A DNA stretch of 64,000 bases from Brevibacillus sp. DP1.3A (GTDB lineage Bacteria; Bacillota; Bacilli; Brevibacillales; Brevibacillaceae), in assembly GCF_013284245.2 (NCBI RefSeq), contig NZ_CP085876.1, positions 1,065,001 to 1,129,000 on the forward strand. Reading direction: 5' to 3'. Both the position numbers and the translations under genes were made by a program. Shown one piece after another: positions 7,266 to 15,581 of this stretch. The notes under the pieces are model-generated. The model had not been told where the DNA came from, searched no databases, and was given only the letters and a program-made list of their open reading frames with translations. Within the stretch, counting starts at the first letter, position 1, and the number at the start of each line of letters is the position of its first letter.

Positions 7266-10200
7266 ATGCCTGTAATCACTCTAGATACATCTAATTCGAT
7301 TTTGCGCGATAACTGTGTATATCAATCACAACCAAATACAGTAATGGATCACCTCGCCCAGCAAATTCCTGTAGGACTTTCGTTGAACAACGGTAGTGCG
7401 TATAGAGGTCTGCTTTACTTTGACCTTGGTCTTTTGCCGAATGACGCGCTTATCGCCAACGCAACACTCACCCTTTCTAGATATACTTACCAAAGCGCGG
7501 CAAATAAAAAAATCGAAGTTGAGGCTGTCGCGACTGAGTGGGAACAAGAATCTGTGACATGGGCTAACCAACCAGCAGGAACAAACGTTAAGGTTACGTT
7601 CGAAACAGACCCTCTGGCAGACAGCACCATTAACGTAAACGTAACCAACATAGTTCGCGGTTGGTCTGACGGAACACTAAAGATGGTCGGATTCCGCCTT
7701 AAATATGTCTCTGAAACAATTGGTGGTCAGATTGTTAGCGGAGACAGAATCGAGTTTTATTCAAGCAACGCTCCATCGACATCAGTAAGACCGAAGCTGA
7801 CAATTGACTACGTTGCTCCCACGGGAGATAAAAAGGCAGTAGAAAACGTAGGTGCTGTTTCTGTTTTCGAGGCGTCTAGTTCATCCATTTCCCTGCAACC
7901 TCACGCGAGTACAAAAGCCGGAGATTTAATGATTGCTACCGTTATCAACAACGTGAGCAACTTTGGTTTAGTCGCTCCTTCCGGGTGGACAAAGATATCT
8001 GAAACAGTTACAGGAAGTGCGAGAACTGGTTATTATCACAAAAGAGCAACAGCTTCAGAACCAGCGGCGATATTCACATCTACAAACAGTAGTGCAAACA
8101 TTTCTGGTTGGGGATTATCTATCGATACGTTGCGAAACGTTAAGGCTGTAAAGGAAACGGCTGGAACACCATATCATAGCAATGTATTCAGGATGATAGC
8201 TCCAGCAACGTCTGCTTCCACCACAAAGAATTATGCATTCACATCAACTGTAACCAACGCAGTATCAGCGAGTATCGCGCCAGACAACTTATCAACAAAA
8301 CAACTAAACGCTAGGACATTTTCAGGAGCGGCATTCGAGTCTAACGGCAGATATATGTACAGTCAATTGAAGTTCAAGGATAATTATTCTGTAATCACTT
8401 TCGGTTCTCAAGGTGTTGGTGAAGCTAGGGTTATCTTCTTGGAACCAACGCAAAACGAACCTCCAACACCGCCATCTAACGTGACTGTGGACAAGATCGA
8501 ATACACAGTCGGCGATACAATTAAAATCAACTACTCTCCGGGAGTCGATCCAAACGGCGACCCTGTTAGCTACAGATTATACCAGCAAGACGGAGAGACA
8601 GGAGCGTGGAAATATCTTGACACGACGACTTTAACTAACCCTTCCATCATCTGTCAACCTATGATTGACACTAACGTATCAAAAGTCGGCGTCATGTCTA
8701 TAGATGATAAAAACTCAATGTCTACAGTAGCTGAGTCAGCTCCGTTTTCCGTAAAGCAAAAAAACGGAGACATAAACGCTCCTACAGAAGTGGCAAGCGG
8801 AAGTTTCTCGTCTACAGCTTCCGTCCCTGTGATGCGGTTCGCTAACGGTTGGTTGGGATATGTAGTCCGGTCGTCTTCTGCCACTCAAGCGTCTATTGTT
8901 TTGAGTAAAGATCAAGGCAAGACTTGGATTCTTTCTGGAGATATAAACGGATCGTTTTTGAAGGGACTTACAGCAATTGCAAACGAAAATATGTTGTATG
9001 TCGTGTACCCGTCTAACGCTACGACCATCTCTGCTGTGGCTCTCGACGTAACCACGCTAACGACCAACTCACTGATAACAAAGCCGGCTACAACGGTATT
9101 AACCGTAGTTGACACCCAAGGGTTGTCTGTTGCGTTCGACAAGACCAACAACAAATTACTAGTGGCATCCGCCTCTAAGACTCCAACTAACCAAGCTTCC
9201 TTCAATGTATTCAGGAATGACGTAACGTTGAACAGCGTTGGTGAAATAACAGGAGTGACGTACATCGGAGCCATCACTAGCCACAATCTATCTAACTCTA
9301 ACTGTTCCAACGTATCCATTGACGTAGCGCCTAACGGAGCTTATGAGTACGTTGTATTCCGAGAATCTACAGGAGGGTTAGTGTACTTCGCTGGTCGCGT
9401 TTTGAATAAGTCCACATCGATGTGGAGCGCGATTCCGACGATAAGTGCTGGTGTTGGCAATGTCACCAACCCGCAAGTAGCCGTGACGCCTGACGGAAAA
9501 GTTCATACATTTGGAGCCATAACCATAAACGATGTATCTAAGGCGATTTACAGACGCTCTATTGACAATGGAGCTACTTGGAGCGCATACGTTGATTTGG
9601 GCGCTTGCTGGGATACATCTATGTCCGTTGCTCCAGACAACAAAGTTCACGTTTATATCATTAACGTGTCATACATTTACCACACTTACTCTAACGACGG
9701 GTTTATCACATTCCCATCGTCTACAGTACGAGCTAGCGATGTGCAAGGATCGTACATTAACGCCACATCATCATTCCGTGATGCAAGTTTCAGGACTAAG
9801 TTCACTGTTCCTCCGAGCATTTACAGAAGAAGGAGATCGTATGACAACGCGCAAATGCTTTCTTTCTTTGGGAGGTGGGAAGTTGCAAAACAACCTACAG
9901 TAACACTGACAAGCCCAGCCGACAACTTGGAACTGATAGAAGGAATGAGTTATACAATCGCAGGTCAAGCGAAGAGTGAGATGTCCGGCACTGTAATTGT
10001 AGTAAACACTAGCTTTTTCGCTGGAAACGTTCCGATTGGTACATTTGTATCTGACGGTGTCACGCCATACAATTTCAGCAAGACTTTCACATACAAAAAC
10101 AAGCAAATGTTCGACGGAAACACGCCAGTATCGCCGATACTAGCTGAAAACAAAAAGCACGTAGCGAACACGCACGCCGTAGATACAACAAATAACCTAA

Positions 10201-10862
10201 CATCTGACATAGGCGCTAGGTTTTTCACAGTAAAATACAACATGGCTCCCGTCATCAGCGGAACAGATCAAGACCTCGGCGCGTTCATGCAAATTCCAAG
10301 CGTGAACTATTCAGCCACCGATCCAGAGGGCAATACTTTCACTTTTAGCGAGTATCTGAACGGCAAGCAAATCAGGTCATTTACGGGCGTAGCCGGACAG
10401 CAATACACAGTTGAAATTAGCCATGACGCTTGGATTCGATTGGATTTGGACATGCAGCATCAAATCAAGATCGTTGCCACGGACAGCGCGGGAGTCTCAT
10501 CCGAACGGATTTACACATTCACCCGAACAGAGACTCATATAGAATTTTTGCTAGAGTACGGAAATCCAGATATTAAAGCAGACTTCACTTTGGACGGTAT
10601 GCCATTACGTGTCTTAGTGACACTTGAAAGATACTTGCCAGAAGGCTCGTCAATTGAAAGTGTGAAAGTCTGCAATAACTACTTAGATGATGTGCCGACA
10701 TGGGAAGACTGCACAAATGCGGTAAAGGTCAACCGAGGCTATTTGTTCACCAATAAGAATAAAACAGCTCCCGAATGGGCTATTAATCTATGGGTGACAA
10801 TCGACAAAGGAACAGCTAAGGAACGTGTACTTGTAAATGGTTATGGGGGTGCGTTCGATTAA
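7266..10862 (+). CDS. large tail/receptor-binding protein with DNRLRE-type and sialidase-like Asp-box regions
   Basis: 1198 residues, ATG 6 bases after AAGGAGGAG. Residues about 1-180 fit a DNRLRE-type carbohydrate-binding beta-sandwich (GLLYFDLGLLPNDALIANATLTLSRY; VTWANQPAG; ITNIVRGWSDGT-like segment; RPKLTIDY). Two Asp-box motifs, SKDQGKTW near 550 and SIDNGATW near 765, mark a sialidase-like beta-propeller region. Fn3/Ig-like segments follow (PPTPPSNVTVDKIEY near 400; VTLTSPADNLELIEG near 880). It has no signal peptide, as expected for a particle protein, and is the probable host-surface binding or glycan-cleaving fibre. By eye it is more AT-rich than the baseplate genes, consistent with module exchange. 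Confidence 0.7.
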   Translation: MPVITLDTSNSILRDNCVYQSQPNTVMDHLAQQIPVGLSLNNGSAYRGLLYFDLGLLPNDALIANATLTLSRYTYQSAANKKIEVEAVATEWEQESVTWANQPAGTNVKVTFETDPLADSTINVNVTNIVRGWSDGTLKMVGFRLKYVSETIGGQIVSGDRIEFYSSNAPSTSVRPKLTIDYVAPTGDKKAVENVGAVSVFEASSSSISLQPHASTKAGDLMIATVINNVSNFGLVAPSGWTKISETVTGSARTGYYHKRATASEPAAIFTSTNSSANISGWGLSIDTLRNVKAVKETAGTPYHSNVFRMIAPATSASTTKNYAFTSTVTNAVSASIAPDNLSTKQLNARTFSGAAFESNGRYMYSQLKFKDNYSVITFGSQGVGEARVIFLEPTQNEPPTPPSNVTVDKIEYTVGDTIKINYSPGVDPNGDPVSYRLYQQDGETGAWKYLDTTTLTNPSIICQPMIDTNVSKVGVMSIDDKNSMSTVAESAPFSVKQKNGDINAPTEVASGSFSSTASVPVMRFANGWLGYVVRSSSATQASIVLSKDQGKTWILSGDINGSFLKGLTAIANENMLYVVYPSNATTISAVALDVTTLTTNSLITKPATTVLTVVDTQGLSVAFDKTNNKLLVASASKTPTNQASFNVFRNDVTLNSVGEITGVTYIGAITSHNLSNSNCSNVSIDVAPNGAYEYVVFRESTGGLVYFAGRVLNKSTSMWSAIPTISAGVGNVTNPQVAVTPDGKVHTFGAITINDVSKAIYRRSIDNGATWSAYVDLGACWDTSMSVAPDNKVHVYIINVSYIYHTYSNDGFITFPSSTVRASDVQGSYINATSSFRDASFRTKFTVPPSIYRRRRSYDNAQMLSFFGRWEVAKQPTVTLTSPADNLELIEGMSYTIAGQAKSEMSGTVIVVNTSFFAGNVPIGTFVSDGVTPYNFSKTFTYKNKQMFDGNTPVSPILAENKKHVANTHAVDTTNNLTSDIGARFFTVKYNMAPVISGTDQDLGAFMQIPSVNYSATDPEGNTFTFSEYLNGKQIRSFTGVAGQQYTVEISHDAWIRLDLDMQHQIKIVATDSAGVSSERIYTFTRTETHIEFLLEYGNPDIKADFTLDGMPLRVLVTLERYLPEGSSIESVKVCNNYLDDVPTWEDCTNAVKVNRGYLFTNKNKTAPEWAINLWVTIDKGTAKERVLVNGYGGAFD

Positions 10863-11056
10863 TGAAGATGCAAAATAAAGAGTCTATTTCAGAGATTAGA
10901 AAGCAGCAACAAACAGATCCAGTAATGACAATGGGACAGGAGCTTTCCACACTCAAAATTAGCAACATCCAAAAGGATGCGTTAATCCAAACAATGGGCG
11001 AGCATCTAGCCCAAGTTAAGCTTGAGCTCATTCAATTAAAAGGAGGTGCTAACTGA
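10862..11056 (+). CDS. small coiled-coil phage protein, XkdW position
   Basis: 64 residues; the ATG overlaps the fibre stop (TAATG). The protein is almost all helix, with Gln/Lys/Leu heptads (QELSTLKISNIQKDALIQTMGEHLAQVKLELIQL), and ends in GGAN. It occupies the place of XkdW between fibre and XkdX. Function is unknown; it may be a fibre chaperone or a clamp. Confidence 0.65.
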   Translation: MKMQNKESISEIRKQQQTDPVMTMGQELSTLKISNIQKDALIQTMGEHLAQVKLELIQLKGGAN

Positions 11057-11193
11057 TGGCATTTTGGGAGTTGGCATTTAGCATGAATTGGGTCACAGCA
11101 GAAAAGCTGCGGCTAGCAGTAAAAACAACATCCAATCCTTTTGGAGAAATCTCGCCAAAGGAATTCAAGCAAATTACTAACCAAGATTTTTAA
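11056..11193 (+). CDS. xkdX: XkdX family protein
   Basis: 45 residues, ATG overlapping the previous TGA (ATGA at 11056-11059 region) and preceded by AGGAGGTGCTAACTG. The sequence MAFWELAFSMNW... ends with NPFGEISPKEFKQITNQDF, the hallmark KIT-P-E-(Q/E)-(Y/F)-K-(E/Q)-ITG-(E/Q)-D tail of the XkdX family found after the fibre genes of PBSX-like phages. Function is unknown. It is too short for many gene callers. Confidence 0.8.
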   Translation: MAFWELAFSMNWVTAEKLRLAVKTTSNPFGEISPKEFKQITNQDF

Positions 11194-11228
11194 AGCTACT
11201 AATACTTCATACTCAGAGAAATTACGTC

Positions 11229-11255
11229 AGCCCCGTACCTAGCGGGGCTATTTTT
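11229..11255 (+). terminator. intrinsic terminator after the tail operon
   Basis: AGCCCCG (11229-11235) pairs with CGGGGCT (11243-11249), followed by ATTTTTG. It separates the tail genes from the lysis genes. Confidence 0.85.
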
Positions 11256-11287
11256 GTTCCCCAAAAGGGGCGAGGAGGTACGAACTT

Positions 11288-11743
11288 ATGAAATCCCTAC
11301 ACAGCCTAGAAAGCATCGCAACCCCAGCAAACGCCTGGGCGACAACAGCAGGTGCCATCGTGTCGCCCGCCTTTCACTATCTATACGGCACGAACCGCCA
11401 AGACATCCTCATCGTCCTCTTCTTCATGATCGTCCTCGACTGGATCACAGGCATCTCCGCCGCCAAAAAGGACCAATCCTACTCCTCCGACTACGGCCTG
11501 TCCCGAATCCCACGCACCTTATTCCTCATGGCCCTACCTGCCGTAGCCAATCTCCTAGACCGCGTCATGGGCACCCCAGGATTCTTATTCTACGGTGTCA
11601 CCTTCGGCCTTATCTACCACACCTGGACAAGCCTGACCGCCAATGCCCACCGCGCAGGCTGGCCGATGCCCAAATCCGTCGAGAAATTAGTCAGCGCCGA
11701 AATCAAGGCAAAGGCTGAGCGAGCCAAACGAAAGGAGTCCTAG
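11288..11743 (+). CDS. phage holin, holin-4 (TcdE-like) family
   Basis: 151 residues, ATG after GAGGAGGTACGAACTT. Three hydrophobic segments are visible (about 41-58, 76-93 and 98-115) with the family motif VLDWITGISAAKK and the charged Lys/Glu C-terminus (SAEIKAKAERAKRKES). Holins of this family form pores in the cytoplasmic membrane to release the endolysin. It replaces the XhlA/XhlB pair of PBSX. The endolysin follows six bases later. Confidence 0.85.
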   Translation: MKSLHSLESIATPANAWATTAGAIVSPAFHYLYGTNRQDILIVLFFMIVLDWITGISAAKKDQSYSSDYGLSRIPRTLFLMALPAVANLLDRVMGTPGFLFYGVTFGLIYHTWTSLTANAHRAGWPMPKSVEKLVSAEIKAKAERAKRKES

Positions 11744-11749
11744 TAAACA

Positions 11750-12586
11750 ATGAAAATCACCGAGATGCTTCTGACCAACGTAAATTCCCGCCCCAAAAAG
11801 AAAATCGTCCCAAAAGGTGTCGTCATCCACTGGACGGCCAACGAGCGCAGCGGTGCAAATGCCGCCGCAAACCGCAACTACTTCAACAAACCAACGACAG
11901 TCGCGAGCGCACACTACATCGTGGACGACAAACAAATCATTCGCTGTCTGCCCGAGGACGAGATGGGCTACCATGTCGGGGCGAAAACTTATTCACAGGC
12001 CGCCTTGACCAAATTGAGCAACTACCCGAACAACTGCACGATTGGGATTGAAATGTGCGTCAATGCAGATGGAAGTTTTGCGAAAATGTACGAGCAAACA
12101 GTGGCGCTGACCGCGGATATCTTGAAACGACATGGCTGGGGAGCCGAGCACCTGTGGCGTCATTACGACATTACGGGGAAAAACTGCCCAGCCTTTTTTG
12201 TCGTCAATACGACCGCGCAAACATATACGGAAATGTCAGCGAAGAACGCATGGGCAAAGTTTCAACAGGATGTCCACAGGTTTCTCACAGCTTATCCACA
12301 AAAACCACAGCCTAATGTGGATAAGTGCGCAGTTGAACTGACACTCACTTCCACAGGCAAACTAATCGATGACGTATCGTATGTACCCATCCGAATGATT
12401 GCGGAGGCAGTGGGTGGAGCCGTGGAATGGGAGCCTTCCACGCAAAAAGTGACCGTGAACGGACAGGAAGTCTCCTATGTAAACGACCAGGGAACTACTT
12501 TTGCGAAAACAAGAGAGCTTGCCGCCTTACTTGGATTGCAAGTGGAGTGGGACGAGCCGAGAAAGGCGGTCGTATTGAAGAAATAA
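11750..12586 (+). CDS. N-acetylmuramoyl-L-alanine amidase (endolysin)
   Basis: 278 residues, ATG after AAGGAGTCC. Residues about 20-170 are an amidase-2 domain: VVIHWTAN (zinc His27), and RHYDITGKNCPAFF near 141-154 with the second zinc His and the zinc Cys. Residues about 205-278 form a copper-amine-oxidase-like stalk domain (SYVPIRMIAEAVGGAVEWEPSTQKVTVNG), frequent as a wall-associated extension in Brevibacillus and Paenibacillus enzymes. It cleaves the bond between MurNAc and L-Ala in peptidoglycan. No signal peptide is seen, so release depends on the holin. Confidence 0.9.
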   Translation: MKITEMLLTNVNSRPKKKIVPKGVVIHWTANERSGANAAANRNYFNKPTTVASAHYIVDDKQIIRCLPEDEMGYHVGAKTYSQAALTKLSNYPNNCTIGIEMCVNADGSFAKMYEQTVALTADILKRHGWGAEHLWRHYDITGKNCPAFFVVNTTAQTYTEMSAKNAWAKFQQDVHRFLTAYPQKPQPNVDKCAVELTLTSTGKLIDDVSYVPIRMIAEAVGGAVEWEPSTQKVTVNGQEVSYVNDQGTTFAKTRELAALLGLQVEWDEPRKAVVLKK

Positions 12587-12589
12587 AAG

Positions 12590-12621
12590 AAAAGCCGCAG
12601 ATCCTGTCTGCGACTTTTCCT
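12590..12621. terminator. terminator between endolysin and convergent gene
   Basis: AAAAGCCGCAGA pairs with TCTGCG-CTTTT around TCCTG; A and T tracts on both sides allow use in both directions. Confidence 0.75.
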
Positions 12622-12631
12622 ATACATACTT

Positions 12632-13135
12632 TTACTCAATCCTAATCTGAATGATATCCGCTGCACTCAAGACAGCACTTGGCTTCGTCTCCTGCTCATT
12701 CAGTCGAATCTGCCCGTCCTTGATCTTGCGGACAATCTGGCTGCGACTCCAGCCTTCTATTTGTTCGGACAGCAGCTTGTCGAGGCGAAAGCGAACCTCT
12801 GCGCGCTCAATCCGAATCGTCACTTCCCGAACGCCCTTTTCCTGGTATTCATGCAAGGGGAGAGTAGATAGTGGCGAGATTTCTTCACTGAACTCCGTAT
12901 CTGGCACCTCCCGATGATCTGTAAAGGCTTTGTAGATGGCCAGCTTTTCGTTCCACGTATGATTTTTCTCGCATTTATAGATAGCGAAGCGATATATGTT
13001 TTTGCCGTTAGCGTTGTGGCGGCGGATGTTGGTATCGAAAAAGAGAACGATTCGCCCGCAATTGCTGCAATATCGCCGCACTGGCTGATTTTCATGATTT
13101 TCACGTAAAACCCACGTATGCTCGATGATATGCAT
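12632..13135 (-). CDS. Zn-ribbon (DUF1062-like) protein with C-terminal S4-like domain
   Basis: 167 residues; ATG preceded by AGGTGAAGG. The N-terminal half has RYCSNCG (Cys23, Cys26), then RRHNANGKN and YKCEKNHTWNEKL (Cys55, His59), a pattern like the DUF1062 zinc-ribbon family. The C-terminal 60 residues (RLDKLLSEQIEGWSRSQIVRKIKDGQIRLNEQETKPSAVL) follow the S4 RNA-binding fold used by RluA and RsuA enzymes. It could bind RNA or ribosomes; no catalytic domain is present. It marks the first gene outside the phage module. Confidence 0.6.
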   Translation of the reverse strand: MHIIEHTWVLRENHENQPVRRYCSNCGRIVLFFDTNIRRHNANGKNIYRFAIYKCEKNHTWNEKLAIYKAFTDHREVPDTEFSEEISPLSTLPLHEYQEKGVREVTIRIERAEVRFRLDKLLSEQIEGWSRSQIVRKIKDGQIRLNEQETKPSAVLSAADIIQIRIE

Positions 13136-13214
13136 GGTCCTTCACCTCGTGTAAAAAGTGAAAGGAACGCACCTGCTATTTGGATGTCCTGTAGGGCAGG
13201 CCTGTTTTTGGACA

Positions 13215-13250
13215 CAAAAAAACGGAGATTCCCCATAGCGAACCTCCGTT
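13215..13250 (-). terminator. intrinsic terminator downstream of the glycosyltransferase pair
   Basis: On the minus strand AACGGAG and CTCCGTT form a stem followed by six or more T residues. Confidence 0.8.
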
Positions 13251-13281
13251 AGGATATACACCTACAGATTTCGTTACGTTC

Positions 13282-13374
13282 CTTTGTAATGGGAAAAAAG
13301 GGCAGACTTCACCTGTGCGAAAAACAGTTTGTTTTCCGAAGGCAAGCTATCCAGTTTTTTAGGCCATTACAAAG
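13282..13374. repeat. 93-bp element with 11-bp inverted repeats, possible structured RNA
   Basis: CTTTGTAATGG (13282-13292) is perfectly complementary to CCATTACAAAG (13364-13374). Just inside, A6 (13294 onward) can pair with T6 (before 13361). Between them an AAAACA/TGTTTT hairpin forms near 13321-13335. This could be an RNA, a small MITE-like repeat or a weak terminator; no known riboswitch consensus was recognised. Confidence 0.45.
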
Positions 13375-13446
13375 TAGTTGTTGGCATACGTAGTTACCGT
13401 ACCTTTCCATCCAAATAGACGTGGTACCAATATACCATATAATGGA

Positions 13447-14331
13447 TTAGTTTCCAAGGGGAATTGTGTTGTTGACCACAGGAGGGCGAGTGGTTTTGAC
13501 GCGTAAAGGAGCGGAGCCGTAGATTTGCTTCATCCAGGTTCGCGCTTCCGCAAAGTCACTCTCCCGATAGAGATGAAAAGCGGGATGGTGTGTATCCACA
13601 AAAAGGGACAAACCCAAAGCCTGCGCCCGAATGCAGAAATGACGGTCCTCGCCCCAAAAGCTCAGATTTGGAATTTGCTTAAAGCTGACGCCAGCCTGCA
13701 GCGCTTTTCTGCGGATGAGGGTGCAAGCCCCTAAACCACCTACCTCATATACGCCGGGGACACGGAGTTGTCCGTAGAAAGCGTACTTCCGCAAGTATTG
13801 TTCTTCTAAGGAAATTTGTTCATGGCGTGCGCATTCGAATTGGGTGTATTCATCTTTGAGCCATACCTGAGGGACGGGGACGGTATCTGGTGTCCAGCTC
13901 GTCCAGAAGATTTCAGATATGATCTGTTTGTCAGAGGCCAGCAAAACTTCCAAAGTAGCTGGCTGGAGAAGCAAATCCGAATCAATGAGGAAGAGGGCAT
14001 CGTAATCGTAGTGTTTGGCGCGGGCGATCATTTCGTCCTTGAATCCAGCGACCTTCCATACGAGTACGTCGCTCCAGTAATGGGTCGTGTCATCGCATGT
14101 GTAAGGATGGAGGCTGCCAGCAGCGGGGATAATGTCGACCTGTCCCATGTGTTTGTCTGCAAAGTTTTGAAGGATTTTGCTCGAAAGCGGATCGTGATTG
14201 TCATCTACGAACAAATAATGCAACGTCAAGTTTGTGCTCGACAGCTTTTCTAACGAAAACAAAAACATCCGGAGAACATCTGGTTTCTGACAAATTGGAC
14301 TTCCGATTAGCACGCTCGTTTTCACGCTCAT
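13447..14331 (-). CDS. glycosyltransferase, GT-A fold (family 2-like)
   Basis: 294 residues; ATG after AGAGGTGGTGCT, overlapping the upstream stop by ATGA. LFLIDSDLLLQPATLEVLL near residue 93-112 carries the DxD-like metal-binding motif of GT-A enzymes, and VGGLGACTLIRRKALQAG and FWGEDRHFCIRA near 200-235 match the acceptor-side segments of GT2 enzymes that work on surface polymers. No membrane segment is seen. It is co-transcribed with the TPR glycosyltransferase and lies 2.7 kb from the collagen-like protein, whose Thr residues are a likely acceptor. That link is inference. Confidence 0.8.
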   Translation of the reverse strand: MSVKTSVLIGSPICQKPDVLRMFLFSLEKLSSTNLTLHYLFVDDNHDPLSSKILQNFADKHMGQVDIIPAAGSLHPYTCDDTTHYWSDVLVWKVAGFKDEMIARAKHYDYDALFLIDSDLLLQPATLEVLLASDKQIISEIFWTSWTPDTVPVPQVWLKDEYTQFECARHEQISLEEQYLRKYAFYGQLRVPGVYEVGGLGACTLIRRKALQAGVSFKQIPNLSFWGEDRHFCIRAQALGLSLFVDTHHPAFHLYRESDFAEARTWMKQIYGSAPLRVKTTRPPVVNNTIPLGN

Positions 14332-15431
14332 AGCACCACCTCTCGCTTTTGTGCGAAGTACGAAGCATGCAGGGAGCTCGCAGTATAATCGTAGACAAGG
14401 GATTCATGTGTCTTGCCCATGCGCTCCATGCATCGTCCCAAAAAGTGAAAAGCGTAAAAGCTCCCCATTCCTTGCTCACTAAAATGCTCCCACTGATTGT
14501 CCCCGATCTCCAAGCAATACTCGAAAGCTTTTACCGCCTCGGCATACAGACCATGCTCCATCAGGAAAACGCCTTTGTAAAAATGAAGGTCTACGTAATT
14601 GGGGTAGATTTGAATAGCTCGTGCAATACCCGGCCATGCTCCGCGCATACTGCCATGCTGGAAAAGAATATCGAATTTCAGCTTGTAGCAAATAGACGGG
14701 GGAGGTTGTTTGGTGGTCAAAAAGCCTTTCATTGCTTGATTCACCAGTGTAAAGGCATGCTCTAATTGTTTGGCGCGAAAAAATTCGTTTGCGAGATGGT
14801 AATCGGACCACGGGTCTTGTCTGGATTGCTTTCTTTCGTGACGTAAGAACCTCAAGTTGCGCAAAGCTTTTTGTTTTCGTTGAACGGCATCGTCCATATA
14901 TCCGAGATGGTGAATATGTACAGGTAGCAACGGGACGGCAAGATCCATCGAAGCGGAGGCTGGCCATTGAAGCACTTCGTGTATGTCTCGCACAAATCGG
15001 AACCCTTTTTTGTTGCGAAATAAGCGGATTTGTCCGGAACGGAAGGCGGAATGGCGTGAAGCCTGCTCCTTTTTAGAACCTGTGTAATGGATCATTTTCA
15101 TAAAAAAGGCGTCGCCTTTGCTCGCACTCACAGCCTGACGAAGCACCTCTGGTTTTTCTTCCTGTACGATTTCATCCGCATCCAGCCATAAAATCCACTC
15201 TCCCTTGGCAACCTGCAATCCGGCGTTTCTCGCTTTCGCAAAGCTGTTTTCCCAAGGAATCTCCAGAACTTTCGCCCCGTACTTCCGACAAATATCCTGT
15301 GTACCATCGGTTGATCCTGTATCGACAACAATGATCTCGTCTACCACCATATGCACGCTGGACAGACATGCTTCGATCTGGTCTGCTTCGTCTTTGACGA
15401 TCATGCATAGTGAAAGGAGAGGCGGGCCCAT
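14328..15431 (-). CDS. family 2 glycosyltransferase with TPR-type C-terminus
   Basis: 367 residues from the ATG at 15431, which is 9 bases after AAGGTG; an upstream GTG is less well placed. LSLCMIVKDEADQIEACLSS, VDTGSTDGTQDI and WILWLDADEIV are the nucleotide-sugar and DxD motifs of GT2. The C-terminal 150 residues are helical repeats (YHLANEFFRAKQLEHAFTLVNQAMKG; LHFYKGVFLMEHGLYAEAVKAFEYCL) of the TPR type, as in SunS-like protein glycosyltransferases, so the acceptor is probably a protein. It is first in a two-gene operon. Confidence 0.85.
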   Translation of the reverse strand: MGPPLLSLCMIVKDEADQIEACLSSVHMVVDEIIVVDTGSTDGTQDICRKYGAKVLEIPWENSFAKARNAGLQVAKGEWILWLDADEIVQEEKPEVLRQAVSASKGDAFFMKMIHYTGSKKEQASRHSAFRSGQIRLFRNKKGFRFVRDIHEVLQWPASASMDLAVPLLPVHIHHLGYMDDAVQRKQKALRNLRFLRHERKQSRQDPWSDYHLANEFFRAKQLEHAFTLVNQAMKGFLTTKQPPPSICYKLKFDILFQHGSMRGAWPGIARAIQIYPNYVDLHFYKGVFLMEHGLYAEAVKAFEYCLEIGDNQWEHFSEQGMGSFYAFHFLGRCMERMGKTHESLVYDYTASSLHASYFAQKREVVL

Positions 15432-15581
15432 TTGGATGATCACCTTCTTTTCGGTGTTGTCAGAACATATTGTTACACCATATTCGTGCGAGGAGATGGT
15501 TATGAAAGTACGGATACATAAAGGGTGATGGAAGGAAATAGGATGTTGAGAAAATGATTTTCTGGGGAGGGGGCGATCTGC

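Larger units (their letters stand above)
1..12586 (+). mobile_element. PBSX/Xkd-like prophage or tail-like particle, right part (tail, baseplate, lysis)
   Basis: All genes from the left edge to 12586 run on the plus strand in the order known for the PBSX late operon: tail chaperone, tape measure, XkdP, XkdQ, XkdR, XkdS, XkdT, XkdU, tail fibre genes, XkdX, holin, amidase. Most neighbours overlap or abut. The element continues beyond the left edge, so head, packaging and integration genes are not visible. No integrase or attachment site is seen on the right, where chromosomal genes start at 12632. Whether this is a live prophage, a defective PBSX-type killer particle or a remnant cannot be decided from this part. 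Confidence 0.85.
13136..13446. other. intergenic stretch with terminator and inverted-repeat element
   Basis: 311 bases without a gene. It holds the terminator at 13215-13250 and a 93-bp element bounded by an 11-bp inverted repeat at 13282-13374. No promoter or peptide with a ribosome-binding site is evident. Confidence 0.5.

Noticed and set aside
9532..10255. Frames inside the large tail gene on both strands
   Set aside because: The main frame has clear domain motifs throughout; the others are unsupported.
13251..13446. Known riboswitch (c-di-GMP, preQ1, guanidine types)
   Set aside because: The stem-loop pattern and conserved bases of these classes could not be matched by eye.
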